A DNA stretch of 64,000 nt from contig CALWOX010000010.1 in assembly GCA_944383265.1 (NCBI GenBank), positions 58,151-122,150 of the forward strand, given 5' to 3'. Positions 33,769 through 43,469 of this stretch are shown in pieces (the stretch's first letter is position 1; each line of letters starts with the position of its first letter). The DNA comes from an uncultured Lachnospiraceae bacterium (lineage in GTDB: Bacteria > Bacillota > Clostridia > Lachnospirales > Lachnospiraceae). Made by a program: the position numbers and the translations under genes. The notes under the pieces are model-generated. The model saw nothing but the letters and a program-made list of their open reading frames with translations, did not search any database and was not told the DNA's origin.

Positions 33769-34635
33769 TTACAAGGCGTTCTCCCTCTCGATAAAGCCCT
33801 CTCCAAGGACCTCTGTGGCGTTTGAAAGTATGACGAATGCGTTTTTATCCTCATCATAGATTATGTCCTTTACCTGAGGCACCTCTCTTCCGCGGATCAC
33901 GACATACAGCATGTCTCTTTGAGTCCCCGTGTACATTCCTCCCGCTTTTATGTATGTCACGCCTCTGTTCATCTCATTCATTATCCTTTCAGCGATCTCA
34001 GGATTTCTGTCGGAGATTATATATATGGCCTTTCCGAGCTTCAATCCGTCTATTATCCTGTCCGATACAGCCGTCACAATAAATATTGAAATAACAGCGT
34101 AGAGTGCCTTATTGATACCGAAGATCCCCGCGCCCAAAAGCACCACCAATCCGTCAAGCACCATAAGTATCTGTGCCACACTTTTATGCCTCATAAAGTG
34201 CTGTATGTCCGCGGCAAGCATATCCGTCCCGCCTGTAGTGGCTCTGTTCATAAATACAAGTCCCGTGCCTGTACCTATTATCAGGCCTCCGAAAACAGCC
34301 GAAAGAAGTATGTCGCCGTCGCTTATTATGCTGTGCTCGGGAATTATCGCCAGGGCGACGGAAAGAGCCGCCGTGGCCGTAATAGTCTTTAGCATAAATC
34401 CCTTTCCCTTTATTATATAAGTCACAATAAAGAGAGGTATATTCAATACCGTATTTGTCACCCAGAGGGGAACGCCCCACAGTCCGTTAAATATAACTGC
34501 AAAGCCGCTTACGCCTCCCGTAACAAGATTTACAGGGTCAAGTATATTTTTTATGGCGTAGCCCATGATGAATGAGCCTGCAATTATAAGAAGATATTCT
34601 CTTAGCGCCGAGCGCTTTTTAAATATGTTAACCAT
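33769..34635 (-). CDS. YitT family membrane protein
   Basis: A 288-aa protein with five or six hydrophobic helices (about residues 12-190) followed by a soluble C-terminal DUF2179 domain (residues about 195-285: GKAIYIISDRNPEIAERI, RGVTYIKAGGMYTG, DMLYVVIRGREVPQVKDI). The family is widespread in Firmicutes and its transport role is not established. The ATG has TGGAGG 7 nt upstream. It lies 18 bp after glpK and 93 bp before tyrS, in the leuB-sda-glpK run. Confidence 0.9.
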   Translation of the reverse strand: MVNIFKKRSALREYLLIIAGSFIMGYAIKNILDPVNLVTGGVSGFAVIFNGLWGVPLWVTNTVLNIPLFIVTYIIKGKGFMLKTITATAALSVALAIIPEHSIISDGDILLSAVFGGLIIGTGTGLVFMNRATTGGTDMLAADIQHFMRHKSVAQILMVLDGLVVLLGAGIFGINKALYAVISIFIVTAVSDRIIDGLKLGKAIYIISDRNPEIAERIMNEMNRGVTYIKAGGMYTGTQRDMLYVVIRGREVPQVKDIIYDEDKNAFVILSNATEVLGEGFIERENAL

Positions 34636-34653
34636 AGTCCTCCAATGATGTCT

Positions 34654-36162
34654 CTACTGCTCCGGTGCTTCCTCATTTGCATAACAGAGCGCACTTTTTA
34701 CCGCTCTCTTCCATCCCTTTATAAGCTCCGCTCTTTTTTTGTCGGAGATAGAGCTCTTAAACGAGTCTCCGTTTCCCGAAAAGCCCGGAAGCTCCTCTTT
34801 GTCCTTCCAGAATCCCGACGCAAGTCCTGCAAGATACGCGGCTCCGAGAGCTGTCGTCTCTATACATTCCGGCCTTATTACCTCGCAGTCGATGAGGTCT
34901 GCCTGAAATTGCATGAGGAAGTTGTTTGCGGAAGCTCCTCCGTCCGCCTTAAGCCTTCCGGTACTGCCTCCCGAATCCCTTCTCATGGCCTCCACAAGGT
35001 CATAGGTCTGATAGGCCATAGACTCCACTGCAGCCCTTACAAAATGTTCCTTTTTTGTGCCTCTGCTTATGCCTGTCACCATGCCTCTTGCATAAGGGTT
35101 CCAGTACGGGGCTCCCATACCGGTGAAGGCGGGAACTATATACACTCCCCCTGTATCTTCCACAGCGTTGCAGTAGTCCTCAGACGAGGGGGCGCTCTTT
35201 ATCATGCGCATCTCGTCTCTTAGCCATTGCATTACAGCGCCTGCCACAAAAACGCTTCCCTCAAGGGCATACTCGGGGCTGCCCTTTGACGTGGAGGCCG
35301 TAAGGGTTGTTATGAGTCCGTGTCCCGATCTGACGGCGGTCTTTCCTGTATTCATAAGAAGAAAGCACCCTGTACCGTAAGTATTTTTCATGTCACCTTC
35401 CGAGAAGCAGCACTGGCCGAAAAGCGCAGCCTGCTGATCTCCCGCTGCTCCCGCGACCGGTATGCTTTCCCCTGCTGTCTCAGGGCTTGTGTATCCGTAT
35501 ATCCCGCTGCTGCTTTTTACCTCAGGAAGCATACATTCCGGGATCCCGAAATATGAAAGGAGTTCCTTATCCCATTCAAGCTTATGTATGTCAAAGAGCA
35601 TAGTCCTTGCGGCATTCGTATAATCTGTCACATGCACCTTCTGTCCGGTAAGATTCCATATGAGCCAGCTGTCGACAGTTCCGAAGAGAAGCTCCCCTCT
35701 TTCGGCCGCCTCCCTCGCCCCACTGACATTTTCAAGTATCCACTTTATCTTTGTGGCGGAAAAATAAGCGTCAGGCACCAGTCCTGTAACGGACTTTATC
35801 TTTTCCTCCATGCCGTCCGCTTTGAGCTTCTCTATCATATCGGCGGTGCGCCTGCACTGCCATACTATGGCATTATATACAGGGAGGCCTGTTTTTTTGT
35901 TCCATACTATCGTGGTCTCCCTCTGGTTGGTTATTCCTATGGCGTGTATTTTTGAGGGCCCTCCCGCCTTTGCCATGGCCTCAGTCATGACAGAAAGCTG
36001 CGAAGCCCATATCTCCATAGGATCCTGTTCAACATAACCCGGCTTCGGGTATATCTGCTCAAACTCCTTTTGGGCAAGGCTCACTATCCTTCCCTGCCTG
36101 TCAAAAATTATGCATCTTGAGCTTGTCGTCCCCTGGTCCAGAGCCAAAATGTAATCCTTCAT
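34654..36162 (-). CDS. glpK: glycerol kinase
   Basis: Cytosolic FGGY-family kinase making glycerol-3-phosphate from glycerol and ATP (502 aa). The N-terminal phosphate-binding motif is [15 protein letters not shown]. Also present are GITNQRETT, the substrate residues around VWQCRRTAD, the FGGY signatures [13 protein letters not shown] and [12 protein letters not shown], and the ATP site [14 protein letters not shown]. The ATG at 36162 has GGGGAACAGG upstream. No GlpF or GlpD gene is adjacent. With gldA in the window the cell has both phosphorylating and oxidative glycerol enzymes. Confidence 0.96.
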   Translation of the reverse strand: MKDYILALDQGTTSSRCIIFDRQGRIVSLAQKEFEQIYPKPGYVEQDPMEIWASQLSVMTEAMAKAGGPSKIHAIGITNQRETTIVWNKKTGLPVYNAIVWQCRRTADMIEKLKADGMEEKIKSVTGLVPDAYFSATKIKWILENVSGAREAAERGELLFGTVDSWLIWNLTGQKVHVTDYTNAARTMLFDIHKLEWDKELLSYFGIPECMLPEVKSSSGIYGYTSPETAGESIPVAGAAGDQQAALFGQCCFSEGDMKNTYGTGCFLLMNTGKTAVRSGHGLITTLTASTSKGSPEYALEGSVFVAGAVMQWLRDEMRMIKSAPSSEDYCNAVEDTGGVYIVPAFTGMGAPYWNPYARGMVTGISRGTKKEHFVRAAVESMAYQTYDLVEAMRRDSGGSTGRLKADGGASANNFLMQFQADLIDCEVIRPECIETTALGAAYLAGLASGFWKDKEELPGFSGNGDSFKSSISDKKRAELIKGWKRAVKSALCYANEEAPEQ

Positions 36163-36193
36163 ACCTGTTCCCCATATTTCCGTATACATCATA

Positions 36194-36209
36194 GCCGGAG
36201 CTTTCCGGC
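36194..36209. other. small GC hairpin between sdaAA and glpK
   Basis: GCCGGA and TCCGGC form a 6-bp stem with a 4-nt loop, in the 66-bp gap before glpK. There is no T-run, so it is more likely an mRNA stability or processing element than a terminator. Confidence 0.4.
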
Positions 36210-36228
36210 ACCATGCCTTTATTTTCTG

Positions 36229-37125
36229 TTATTCCCTGTTATTTTCTTTGCCGAAGACCTTCTCCTTAAGCTTTATGGCTGTCGGCGTGGCCGCAAGTCC
36301 TCCGAGAGCAGTCTCCCTGAGGCTTGCGGGAAGCGCCTCTCCCACATTTCTCATAGCGATTATCACCTCATCAGGAGGTATCTCCGAAACCATACCCGCA
36401 AGGCACATATCCGCTGCTGAAAAGGCTATCATGCAGCCTGAGGCATTTCGCTTTATGCAGGGTATCTCCACAAGGCCCGCCACAGGGTCGCACACAAGTC
36501 CCATCTGGTTTTGTATAGCTATGGCAAGGGCATCTCCGCACTGCTTTGGACTTCCTCCCATAAGCTCCGTAAGGGCTGCAGCCGACATCCCGGATGCCGA
36601 GCCGCATTCCGCCTGACAGCCTCCCTGAGCTCCGGCAATGCAGGCATTTCTCGCTATCACCATTCCGAAGGCCGCGGCTGTAAACATCGACATTACCACG
36701 TCCCTTTCATCCGCTCCCTTTTCCTCATAGAGAGACACGAGGCATCCCGGCATTATGCCGCAGGAGCCCGCTGTGGGGGTAGCCACTATCCTTCCCATGG
36801 CGGCATTATACTCCGAAACCGCTATGGCCCTTGATATGGCTCCCGTCATAAAATCTCCCATGAGACCTCCGCCGGTCTTTTCCCTGTAAGACTTCATCTT
36901 GTAGGCATCCCCGCCGGTAAGTCCGGAGGTGGATCTCAGGTCCTTGTCGGTCCCCTTTCTCACTGCCTCCCTCATTACCCTGAAGCTCTCGGCCATCCTT
37001 TTATATATGGCTTCCTCGGATTCCTCCATCTGCTTTGCCTCATCCGCGAGCACCACCTCGCTTATCTTGCATCCCTTATCCTCGGCGGCCTTAACCAATT
37101 CCTCTATTGAGCTGTATTCAAGCAT
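36229..37125 (-). CDS. sdaAA: L-serine dehydratase, iron-sulfur-dependent, alpha subunit
   Basis: Catalytic subunit (298 aa) that deaminates L-serine to pyruvate and ammonia using an oxygen-sensitive [4Fe-4S] cluster. Typical motifs are TSGLTGGDAYKM, ATPTAGSCGIMPG, IAGAQGGCQAECGSASGM and VCDPVAGLVEIPCIKRNA, carrying the cluster cysteines. The start has CAGGAG 7 nt upstream. It follows sdaAB by 36 bp. This anaerobic two-subunit form is common in Clostridia. Confidence 0.95.
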   Translation of the reverse strand: MLEYSSIEELVKAAEDKGCKISEVVLADEAKQMEESEEAIYKRMAESFRVMREAVRKGTDKDLRSTSGLTGGDAYKMKSYREKTGGGLMGDFMTGAISRAIAVSEYNAAMGRIVATPTAGSCGIMPGCLVSLYEEKGADERDVVMSMFTAAAFGMVIARNACIAGAQGGCQAECGSASGMSAAALTELMGGSPKQCGDALAIAIQNQMGLVCDPVAGLVEIPCIKRNASGCMIAFSAADMCLAGMVSEIPPDEVIIAMRNVGEALPASLRETALGGLAATPTAIKLKEKVFGKENNRE

Positions 37126-37161
37126 AGTATTTCTCCTGTCTGTTTTCCTTAGGCTTTGTCC

Positions 37162-37827
37162 CTAGACCGCCTTTATCAAAATCACATTTATAACATCAGG
37201 TATTTTCGATAGGGCCTCTATCATTCCCTCAGGCGGCTTTCCGTCTATCTCTATGGTCATTACGGCCTCGCCGCCTCTCTTGTTTCTCGCAAGCCTGAAG
37301 TTTCCTATATTTACCTCGGAGTAATGCTCGTACATGTAGTTGGTGACTGCGGCAATAAGGCCCGGCTTGTCATAATGGAGCACAAGTATAGTGTTCATCT
37401 GCCCCGTAAAGCCTACAGCCATGCCGTTTACCATGCCCACATAGATATTACCTCCTCCTATGGAGGCTCCCTCTACCTCGCACTCGGTCCCGTCAGCGGC
37501 CTTAAGGTGAATACGGGCTGTATTGGGATGGGCTCCCGGTATGTCTGTAGGTATAAATTTATACTTAAGTCCTCTTTTTTCGGCAAGCTCAGGAGAATAC
37601 CTTATCTCCTCATCGGACGAATCATAGCCCATTATCCCCGCAAGGATAGCCTTGTCCGTTCCATGACCTCTGTAGGTCTTTGCAAAAGATCCGGAAAGCT
37701 CTATATTTGCCTCTGCAGGCTCTCTGTTAAGGACCTTGCGAGCAATATTTCCAAGTCTCACCGCTCCTGCTGTATGGGAGCTTGATGGCCCTATCATTAT
37801 AGGTCCTATTATATCAAATACGTTCAT
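37162..37827 (-). CDS. sdaAB: L-serine dehydratase, iron-sulfur-dependent, beta subunit
   Basis: Beta subunit (221 aa) with the N-terminal serine-dehydratase motif IGPIMIGPSSSHTAGAVRLG and FAKTYRGHGTDKAI. A C-terminal ACT domain (residues about 148-221) probably senses serine. The start lies inside the leuB 3' end (14-nt overlap), with GGAGAC upstream, so the two are translationally linked. Confidence 0.95.
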   Translation of the reverse strand: MNVFDIIGPIMIGPSSSHTAGAVRLGNIARKVLNREPAEANIELSGSFAKTYRGHGTDKAILAGIMGYDSSDEEIRYSPELAEKRGLKYKFIPTDIPGAHPNTARIHLKAADGTECEVEGASIGGGNIYVGMVNGMAVGFTGQMNTILVLHYDKPGLIAAVTNYMYEHYSEVNIGNFRLARNKRGGEAVMTIEIDGKPPEGMIEALSKIPDVINVILIKAV

Positions 37828-38896
37828 TTATAAGGTCTCCCATTCTGCTGCAGCTAACCTTCTCCATTCCCTCGGACATGATATCTCCTGTCCTGAAGCC
37901 CTCGCGAAGGACCTTCTTTACGGCATTTTCCACGGCCTTTGCCTCCTCGTCAAGGTCAAAGCTGTACCTTAGCATCATTGCAGCGGAAAGTATGGTGGCT
38001 ATAGGATTTGCAATGTCCTGTCCCGCTATATCAGGTGCTGAGCCATGGCTGGGCTCATAGAGTCCGAGCTTGCCCTCTCCGAGGGATGCCGAAGGAAGCA
38101 TTCCGAGAGAACCTGTGACCGCCGCGGCCTCGTCAGAAAGTATGTCTCCAAACATATTTTCCGTAAGCACCACGTCAAAGAAGTCAGGATTTACAGTTAT
38201 CTGCATGGCGCAGCTGTCAACAAGCATATCGTCAAGGCTTACATCCGGGTAGCTCTCAGCCACCTCATGAACGACCTTTCTCCAAAGCCTTGAGGAGTCA
38301 AGCACATTTGCCTTGTCAACGCTGGTAAGATGTCCTCTCCTCTTCCCGGCAGCCTCAAAAGCCTTTATTGCTATCCTTCTTATCTCATCCTCATTGTAGG
38401 TAAGCGTATCCACTGCCGTGAGCTTTCCGTCTATCTCCTCAATGTAGCGCTTTCCGAAGTAAAGGCCTCCTGTAAGCTCTCTCATAATGAGCATGTCAAA
38501 GCCCTTTTCAGCTATATCCGCTCTAAGAGGACTGGCTGCCGAAAGCTCCTCATAAAGGAGAGCAGGTCTCAAATTGGCAAAAAGCCCAAGCTCCTTTCTT
38601 ATTCTCAAAAGTGCCGCCTCAGGCCTTTTGTCAGGGGGAAGCTGATACCAAGGAGAATTTCCCACATTTCCTCCCACTGCGCCAAGAAGGACAGCATCCG
38701 ATGCCTTTGCTGTCTCGAGAGCCTCATCCGTAAGGGGAACTCCATACTTGTCTATAGAGCAGCCTCCCATGTCTATCTCGGTATAATTGAATTTATGTCC
38801 GTATTTCTCCTCTACAGCATGAAGCACCTTTACTGCCTCTCTCACTATCTCAGGTCCTATCCCGTCTCCGGGGATCAATGTAATGTTGAACTCCAT
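37814..38896 (-). CDS. leuB: 3-isopropylmalate dehydrogenase
   Basis: NAD-dependent decarboxylating dehydrogenase of leucine synthesis (360 aa). It has the N-terminal IPGDGIGPEIV, the substrate arginines in LLRIRKELGLFANLRP, the catalytic Tyr/Lys (GGLYFGKRY, TSVDKANVLDSSRLWR), the metal-binding MFGDILSDEAA and the NAD-specific GSAPDIAGQDIANP. The GGCSIDKYG stretch is typical of LeuB rather than isocitrate or tartrate dehydrogenases. The other leu genes (leuA, leuCD) are not adjacent. A TATAAT (38954-38959) lies upstream without a clear -35. Confidence 0.93.
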   Translation of the reverse strand: MEFNITLIPGDGIGPEIVREAVKVLHAVEEKYGHKFNYTEIDMGGCSIDKYGVPLTDEALETAKASDAVLLGAVGGNVGNSPWYQLPPDKRPEAALLRIRKELGLFANLRPALLYEELSAASPLRADIAEKGFDMLIMRELTGGLYFGKRYIEEIDGKLTAVDTLTYNEDEIRRIAIKAFEAAGKRRGHLTSVDKANVLDSSRLWRKVVHEVAESYPDVSLDDMLVDSCAMQITVNPDFFDVVLTENMFGDILSDEAAAVTGSLGMLPSASLGEGKLGLYEPSHGSAPDIAGQDIANPIATILSAAMMLRYSFDLDEEAKAVENAVKKVLREGFRTGDIMSEGMEKVSCSRMGDLINERI

Positions 38897-39004
38897 AAGT
38901 CTTCCTCCGTATCGTAAAATAATTGAAATAAAGCATTCAACCGCGCTTTTATTATTATATTTCCTTTTTGTCCTTTTAACTACCCCCGTCTTAAAATTCC
39001 ATGC

Positions 39005-39050
39005 AAAAAGGCCTGCAGGACCGATACTTTAAATACCGGCTTTGCAGGCC
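39005..39050 (-). terminator. terminator of the subtilase/FN3 pair
   Basis: Arms GGCCTGCA (39010-39017) and TGCAGGCC (39043-39050), plus inner ACCG/CCGG pairing. TTTTTG follows on the minus strand. It lies 47 bp past the stop. Confidence 0.85.
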
Positions 39051-39096
39051 CTATAATTACACATTATGAAAGCTAATCGCCTAAGATTATGTCTCG

Positions 39097-40017
39097 TCAG
39101 CTTACCATTACTCCGTTTGCGTCAAGCACATGGCCGTCAGGGGTCGTGGTATTTGATACTCTTGCCCCTGTGGAATCCAGATAATAGGTCTTTCCGTCTA
39201 TCTGCTGCATACCTGTAAGCATTACTCCGCTTTCGTTCAGGTAATACCACTTCTCATTTACATTTCTCCATCCCGTTGCCATCTGTCCGTCAGGAAGGCA
39301 GAGATACCATGAATTGTTGTACCATACCCAGCCTGTTGCCATATATCCCTGACCGTCAAAGTAATACCACTTTCCGTTTATACTCTCCCAGCGGTTTGCG
39401 GGATACGAACCGTCATAATTTTTGTACCAATATCTTCCGTCCGCAGCCTGCACCCAACCGTAGCCTGTGCCCTGAGAAGGTCCGTACACTGTTCCGGGGT
39501 AGACTGTCCCTCCCGAAGGCTGTGTTCCCACTACTCCGGGGCCGGGATTATAGGGCCTGTTCCAGTTTGCAGGAGGTCCGTCATGGCTGCTTCCTCCGCC
39601 GCTGTTTAAGTCATCCTTGCTGACACTTACTATATTACTGTAATCCGACCAATCGCTCTCTCTTCCGCCTATATATATCGCCTTTACTCTCGCCCTGTAT
39701 CGTGTTATGTATCCGAGAGAAAAGCTGCACTCGGTGTCATCCCTTACGGTTTTACTCCTGTATACCTTGTCGGTAAACTCTCCATCCCTCTCCCTGTATA
39801 CCTCTACCTCGTACTTATCCACCTCGTATCCGGGAGTAGTCGGCTCTTCCCAACTCACCGTGCCGTCCTCATCCATGGTAACATCTCCGGGTTCCACCAT
39901 ATCAATATCATCCGCAAGGGCGATATCGGGATTTCCCGCCGCAAGCCCCAGTGCAAATATACCCGCCGCAAAAAGAGATATTATCCTCTTTGAAATCGCT
40001 TTCCCTGATCTTCTCAT
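39097..40017 (-). CDS. secreted FN3 and wall-binding-repeat protein
   Basis: A 306-aa exported protein. Signal peptide: residues 1-35 (cleavage near ALA-DDI). A fibronectin type III domain spans about residues 40-132 (EPGDVTMDEDGTVSWEEP through SDWSDYSNIVSV). A Gly/Pro-rich linker follows (138-185). Residues 186-285 hold four choline-binding-type repeats (GWVQAADGRYWYKNYDGSY, INGKWYYFDGQGYMATGW, WYLCLPDGQMATGW, EKWYYLNESGVMLTG). It has no catalytic domain, so it is probably a surface-attached adhesin or binding partner. The ATG at 40017 has GGGGGAAGG upstream. It starts 26 bp after the subtilase stop. Confidence 0.88.
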   Translation of the reverse strand: MRRSGKAISKRIISLFAAGIFALGLAAGNPDIALADDIDMVEPGDVTMDEDGTVSWEEPTTPGYEVDKYEVEVYRERDGEFTDKVYRSKTVRDDTECSFSLGYITRYRARVKAIYIGGRESDWSDYSNIVSVSKDDLNSGGGSSHDGPPANWNRPYNPGPGVVGTQPSGGTVYPGTVYGPSQGTGYGWVQAADGRYWYKNYDGSYPANRWESINGKWYYFDGQGYMATGWVWYNNSWYLCLPDGQMATGWRNVNEKWYYLNESGVMLTGMQQIDGKTYYLDSTGARVSNTTTPDGHVLDANGVMVS

Positions 40018-40043
40018 TTCCTTCCCCCTGTTTAAATAAAGCT

Positions 40044-41324
40044 TCAATCCGTATTATCCGTATTTTCTCTCCCGTAATTCATAGCCGCGTAAGCGTCAGG
40101 ATATCCACCCGAGCTCACCTTTCCCGAAAGGCAGTCTTCCTTCACAACAGTATTAAGTATAGCCTCCTTTACCTGCAAAAGACTGAGATCCGGTCTGTAT
40201 GAATATACAAATGCCGCAATGCCCGTCACTATCGGCGCGGCCATAGATGTTCCCGTCAAAAATTCAAAGGTGTTTCCCGGAGTCGTGCTTAAAATATAGC
40301 TTCCCGGAGCCGCAACATCAACTGTCTGAGCTCCATAGTTCGAGCTCACATCAAGCTCTCCGTTAAACATCATATTTGCAACAGAAATTATATTGTCTGA
40401 TGAAAAGGACGCAGGATAAACTCCGCTTTGATCCGTGTCATATCCCACTCCGTTCATATCTCCGTTTCCCACCGCAGCCACAAAGAGCATTGAAGAATTC
40501 TTTATCTGCTCTTCCAGCTCAGGGAGATACTTAGTACTTCCGAGGCTCAGATTGCATATTGAAGCGCCGTTTGCCTCAGCATACTTTATAGCGTTTATCA
40601 CAGCCTCAGGGCTTCCCGCACCGTTTTGTCCGAGGACCTTCAGCACCATTATTTTAACATGGGCATTATCAGTTATTCCGGTGATACCGCCGTTTCCTCG
40701 TTTTGCTCCTATGGTTCCCGCAGCATGAGTGCCGTGCTTATCCGCTATCTTATTATATCTCACTCTATTGTTGTTGTCATAAAAATTCCAACCGTGTATG
40801 TCATCTGTATAGCCGTTTCCGTCATTGTCTATACCGTCTCCCGGTATCTCCCCGGGATTTGTCCATATAGCATCCTTGAGCTCGGCATGTTCTGTATCGA
40901 CTCCGGTATCTATGAGAGCAACTATCACATCTCTTCTTTCGGAGTTGTCCGACTCATACTGCTTTATGGCGGATGTGAGATTGATATCTATACCTTCTAT
41001 ACTGTCGATGCTTCCATAATCAAAATCGGATGGCTCCATGCTCCTGGGAGGTATACCTATCCTGCCGTTTTGATTCCACTCGGTCCATGACTGATAAATA
41101 TCATTTGCGCTATCAGTTTTAAGTCCTCTTAAATTAAGCCTTAGCTTTCCGTCATTTTTCAGTCCCCACTGGTATACAGCAAGATTGTCCGAAGGAGAAA
41201 GGTTATCAAGTCCCGGTCCTATTCCCGGAGCCGCATACGCCATACCGACAGAAAGTGTCGAAATTGCTGCCGCAAGAAATCCTGAGACGCAGCGTTTGAG
41301 ATTTCTTTTCCAAAAAAATGTCAT
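40044..41324 (-). CDS. secreted subtilisin-like serine protease (S8)
   Basis: A 426-aa exported protease with signal peptide residues 1-31 (AYA-APG). The triad is D139 (ALIDTGVD), H197 (DKHGTHAAG) and the Ser in FLTGTSMAAPIVTG. The oxyanion Asn lies in MLFVAAVGNGDMNG. A short propeptide (32-130) precedes the catalytic domain. DNDGNGYTDDIHGWNFYDNN is an acidic calcium-binding-like insert. The ATG at 41324 lies 6 nt after GGAGG. It is co-transcribed with the FN3/wall-binding gene behind a TTGAAA-17-TATCCT promoter. Confidence 0.92.
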   Translation of the reverse strand: MTFFWKRNLKRCVSGFLAAAISTLSVGMAYAAPGIGPGLDNLSPSDNLAVYQWGLKNDGKLRLNLRGLKTDSANDIYQSWTEWNQNGRIGIPPRSMEPSDFDYGSIDSIEGIDINLTSAIKQYESDNSERRDVIVALIDTGVDTEHAELKDAIWTNPGEIPGDGIDNDGNGYTDDIHGWNFYDNNNRVRYNKIADKHGTHAAGTIGAKRGNGGITGITDNAHVKIMVLKVLGQNGAGSPEAVINAIKYAEANGASICNLSLGSTKYLPELEEQIKNSSMLFVAAVGNGDMNGVGYDTDQSGVYPASFSSDNIISVANMMFNGELDVSSNYGAQTVDVAAPGSYILSTTPGNTFEFLTGTSMAAPIVTGIAAFVYSYRPDLSLLQVKEAILNTVVKEDCLSGKVSSGGYPDAYAAMNYGRENTDNTD

Positions 41325-41404
41325 TCTAACCTCCATATTCCCAAAGCTGAAATCCGAACGACCGCCCTACCACGATCACCCGGTCTTCATACTCCCGCCT
41401 CATC

Positions 41405-41433
41405 AGGATATAGATTAGCATTCTTTTTTTCAA
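41405..41433 (-). promoter_or_regulatory. subtilase promoter
   Basis: On the minus strand: TTGAAA (41428-41433), 17-bp spacer, TATCCT (41405-41410). The leader to the ATG is about 75 nt. Confidence 0.65.
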
Positions 41434-41531
41434 AAGTATATACGCTTCACAAAATCTTCAACATTCGTAAAAATTTTTCAAGAAATCTCTGAGCCGTTTT
41501 AATATCTTATTTTTTAGGAATCTTTGTTACT

Positions 41532-41939
41532 CTATTGCATTTCTTTAAGCTTCTTAAGGCCCTTAAATCCGCTGATATAACACCATATATCAAAGACTGC
41601 AAAAAATACCATAAAGAAGATAATAATTATTCTTTCTGTACCGGCTGTTTCCGATATGCCTGATGCCAGGCTGTATACAAGATAGCTGAGATAGACAGCG
41701 CAGAGTAGCCTTATGGAATAAGACATTTTTCGCCTCCTGTAAAACTCGGCCTTGTCTGCTTCTGCTTTAATCTCAGCCTTACCTGCTTCAGCTTTAAGCT
41801 CTTCCTCATTTTTTTGAATATCGTCGGTAATTTCAATATTATTTTGCGTATCTTCGATAATTTCGATGCCACTGTTTTTCATATCTTCAGTAGTTTCTAT
41901 GTCGTTATTTTTCTTATCCGAATTTTCATTTATCTGCAA
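41532..41939 (-). CDS. small membrane protein with acidic repetitive N terminus
   Basis: A 135-aa protein of unknown function. The start is TTG (41939), with GGAG 10 nt upstream; no ATG is better placed. Residues 1-50 are acidic and repeat an I-E-I-x-E/D-D-x-Q motif (GIEIIEDTQNN, NIEITDDIQKN). A charged stretch (EEELKAEAGKAEIKAEADKAE) follows, and then two membrane segments (about 76-94 and 101-122). A short basic tail ends the protein. It is probably a cytosolic acidic tail on a two-helix membrane anchor. Its own promoter lies upstream. Confidence 0.65.
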   Translation of the reverse strand: MQINENSDKKNNDIETTEDMKNSGIEIIEDTQNNIEITDDIQKNEEELKAEAGKAEIKAEADKAEFYRRRKMSYSIRLLCAVYLSYLVYSLASGISETAGTERIIIIFFMVFFAVFDIWCYISGFKGLKKLKEMQ

Positions 41940-41992
41940 GGCTTTGCTTCTCCTTCCATGTCCTGTTGGTCTTTCATTTTCCCCTATAGTCT

Positions 41993-42021
41993 ACTATATT
42001 TCTAAAAAAAGTAAAAGCCAA
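41993..42021 (-). promoter_or_regulatory. promoter of the 135-aa membrane protein gene
   Basis: On the minus strand: TTGGCT (42016-42021), 17-bp spacer, TATAGT (41993-41998), with a leader of about 45 nt. Confidence 0.55.
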
Positions 42022-42065
42022 AGCATAAAATATTCAGCTGACTGAAGCATTGCTCTAAGAATAAA

Positions 42066-42100
42066 ATATCCCGCAGAGCCATTCGGGCTCTATGAGATAT
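42066..42100. terminator. second hairpin after tuf
   Basis: ATATC...GAGCC/GGGCTC...GATAT pair with small bulges. T-rich sequence lies on both sides (ATATTTTATTC on minus, CAATTATTTTTTT on plus). It may be a tandem or reverse terminator. Confidence 0.5.
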
Positions 42101-42130
42101 CAATTATTTTTTTGTTAAAAATTTGCATAG

Positions 42131-42166
42131 CAAAAGATCCCGCGATCAATGATCACGGGGTCTTTA
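42131..42166 (-). terminator. terminator of tuf
   Basis: AAAGATCCCG-GATC / GATC-CGGGGTCTTT form a strong hairpin with loop AAT. It is followed on the minus strand by TTTTGC and lies about 45 bp past the tuf stop. Confidence 0.88.
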
Positions 42167-42209
42167 TTTAAAACGTTATATCTCTTACTCAAATCAGTGC
42201 AAAATGAGA

Positions 42210-43403
42210 TTACTCTACGATCTCTGTAACGCTTCCTGATCCTACTGTATGTCCACCCTCACGGATAGCGAAACGAAGTCCCTTCTCCATAGCTACGGGA
42301 TGGATAAGCTCAACAGTCATCTCAACATTATCACCGGGCATGCACATCTCTGTTCCCTCGGGAAGCTCGCAAACACCTGTAACGTCAGTTGTTCTGAAGT
42401 AGAACTGAGGTCTGTAGTTATTGAAGAAAGGTGTGTGACGTCCACCCTCGTCCTTAGTAAGAACGTAAACCTGAGCCTTGAACTTCTTGTGGCATGTTAC
42501 TGAACCGGGCTTGCAGAGAACCTGACCTCTCTCGATGTCAGTTCTGTTGATACCACGGAGAAGAGCTCCGATGTTATCACCTGCCTGAGCCTCATCAAGA
42601 AGCTTACGGAACATCTCAATACCTGTAACAACAGTCTTTCTGGTCTCCTCGCTGATACCAACGATCTCAACCTCGTCGTTAAGGTGAAGGGTTCCTCTCT
42701 CAACTCTACCTGTAGCAACTGTTCCACGACCTGTGATTGTGAATACGTCCTCGACAGGCATAAGGAAAGGCTTATCCTTGTCACGAACGGGATCAGGAAT
42801 GTACTCGTCTACAGCGTTCATAAGCTCCATGATCTTGTCTCCCCACTCTGATGAAGGATCCTCAAGAGCCTTAAGAGCTGATCCCTGAATTACGGGGATA
42901 TCATCTCCGGGGAAGTCATACTCATTAAGAAGCTCTCTGATCTCCATCTCAACGAGCTCAAGAAGCTCGGGATCGTCAACCATATCGCACTTGTTCATGA
43001 ATACAACGATGTAAGGAACTCCAACCTGACGAGCAAGAAGGATGTGCTCTCTTGTCTGAGCCATAACTCCGTCTGTAGCAGCAACTACGAGGATAGCTCC
43101 ATCCATCTGAGCAGCTCCTGTGATCATGTTCTTAACGTAGTCAGCGTGGCCGGGGCAGTCAACGTGAGCATAGTGTCTCTTCTCTGTCTCGTACTCAACG
43201 TGAGCTGTAGAGATAGTGATTCCTCTCTCTCTCTCCTCGGGAGCCTTATCGATGTTCTCGAATGCAATAGCCTCACCTGTACCAAGTCTCTCGTGAAGTG
43301 TCTTTGTGATAGCAGCTGTAAGAGTTGTTTTACCATGGTCAACATGTCCGATGGTTCCGATGTTAACATGGGGTTTGGTTCTGTTAAATTTCTCCTTAGC
43401 CAT
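42210..43403 (-). CDS. tuf: translation elongation factor Tu
   Basis: GTPase that delivers aminoacyl-tRNA to the ribosome (397 aa). G motifs are [23 protein letters not shown] and FMNKCDMVD, and domains II and III are complete ([29 protein letters not shown]). AAGGAGG lies 8 nt before the ATG. It lies 117 bp after fusA and has its own near-perfect promoter. Confidence 0.98.
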   Translation of the reverse strand: MAKEKFNRTKPHVNIGTIGHVDHGKTTLTAAITKTLHERLGTGEAIAFENIDKAPEERERGITISTAHVEYETEKRHYAHVDCPGHADYVKNMITGAAQMDGAILVVAATDGVMAQTREHILLARQVGVPYIVVFMNKCDMVDDPELLELVEMEIRELLNEYDFPGDDIPVIQGSALKALEDPSSEWGDKIMELMNAVDEYIPDPVRDKDKPFLMPVEDVFTITGRGTVATGRVERGTLHLNDEVEIVGISEETRKTVVTGIEMFRKLLDEAQAGDNIGALLRGINRTDIERGQVLCKPGSVTCHKKFKAQVYVLTKDEGGRHTPFFNNYRPQFYFRTTDVTGVCELPEGTEMCMPGDNVEMTVELIHPVAMEKGLRFAIREGGHTVGSGSVTEIVE

Positions 43404-43469
43404 TATTAGCTTTCCTCCTTAATCAAATCCTACTTAGGTTGAATTTAGTTTTATTAAAGCATATGTATC

